Assembly: GCA_023014365.1 (NCBI GenBank)
Contig: JAEBUN010000015.1
Span: forward strand, 186,001-250,000
Length of the DNA: 64,000 nt
From: Lepiota brunneoincarnata
Taxonomy: Eukaryota; Basidiomycota; Agaricomycetes; Agaricales; Agaricaceae
Reading direction: 5' to 3'
Shown: piece by piece, positions 63,868 to 64,000 of the stretch
Layout: every line of letters starts with the position of its first letter
Numbering within the stretch: position 1 is the first letter of the stretch
Translations under genes and position numbers: made by a program
The notes under the pieces: model-generated
Told to the model about the DNA's origin: nothing
The model's input: the letters and a program-made list of their open reading frames with translations, nothing else
Database searches by the model: none

Positions 63868-64000
63868 GGGGCCCCCCTAGCCCAGTGGTTTCAATCACTA
63901 AAGATGGGGAGAGGTGGCTGTGCATGGCTGCTGGAAAGGTTGGGGGTTTGATTCCCTCTCATCCTCCATCTATCTATAAGAGAATGGGACAACGAGCCTG
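63868..64000 (+). mobile_element. SINE-T copy 4, head only (runs off the window)
   Basis: GGGGCCCCCCTAGCCCAG at 63868, A box TAGCCCAGTGG at 63878-63888, B box GGTTTGATTCC at 63945-63955. After the head the sequence (ctatctataagagaatggg) departs from the other copies, so this may be a truncated or recombined element. Confidence 0.75.

Noticed and set aside
63868..63980. A functional tRNA gene
   Set aside because: A and B boxes and a T-arm are present, but the acceptor and anticodon stems do not form properly. It is the head of SINE-T.

Overview
The window has the look of a repeat-rich, silenced block of a filamentous fungus, most likely a basidiomycete of the Agaricomycetes. That assignment is inference. 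It rests on a short 55-nt intron with a TACTAAC-like branch site, zinc-cluster-like hypothetical genes, apurinic-type LINEs carrying an RNase H domain, and CGA-to-TGA decay of many reading frames. I see no housekeeping gene, rRNA, functional tRNA or CRISPR array. Nearly all of 1-52629 and 59056-64000 is retrotransposon, nested several levels deep.

Families (names are mine). LINE-A: about 6.56 kb, ORF1 with three zinc knuckles, ORF2 with endonuclease (EN), reverse transcriptase (RT), RNase H and a terminal CCHC finger, 3' end TTATAAATTGGAGATTT plus A-tail. LINE-B: related, about 6 kb, 3' end TTATAAATTGTTGATTTC plus A-tail. SINE-T: a tRNA-headed 1.08-kb element whose tail copies the LINE ends. 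Cop: a Ty1/copia element with 369-bp LTRs and a half-tRNA(iMet)-type primer site. LTR-G (661-680 bp) and LTR-H (about 1.3 kb): solo LTRs. Repeats C and D: unclassified.

Layout. 1-11269: SINE-T and a LINE-B tail, then a minus-strand LINE-A into which a 5'-truncated LINE-A inserted. A Cop solo LTR sits at that insert's 5' junction, and a full-length LINE-A (3374-9939) sits inside the LTR; every step keeps its target-site duplication. 11270-16434: truncated LINE-B, an inverted Cop gag-pol fragment, a LINE-B tail, repeat C. 16435-32836: one full-length LINE-B broken by LTR-G, an intact full-length LINE-A (17824-24385), LTR-H and a truncated LINE-A. 32837-38285: a chimeric LINE-B/LINE-A minus-strand copy carrying LTR-H and LTR-G. 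38286-45080: a Cop element with 5' LTR and gag-pol, split by a LINE-B. 45081-52629: repeats C/D and two more LINE-B copies. 52630-59055: a CpG-poor stretch with decayed, intron-containing hypothetical genes. 59056-64000: decayed LINE-B and LINE-A pieces with SINE-T copies.

The parts work as one retrotransposition economy. LINE-A and LINE-B supply endonuclease and reverse transcriptase. SINE-T appears to borrow that machinery through its tail, since its duplications match LINE duplications in length. LTR families survive mainly as solo LTRs. The only copy whose two ORFs are both uninterrupted is LINE-A at 17824-24385. Most other frames are broken by CpG-to-TpG changes, frameshifts or internal deletions. 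Two half-sites of one 15-bp duplication, 21.7 kb apart, point to an inversion between LINE-B tails.
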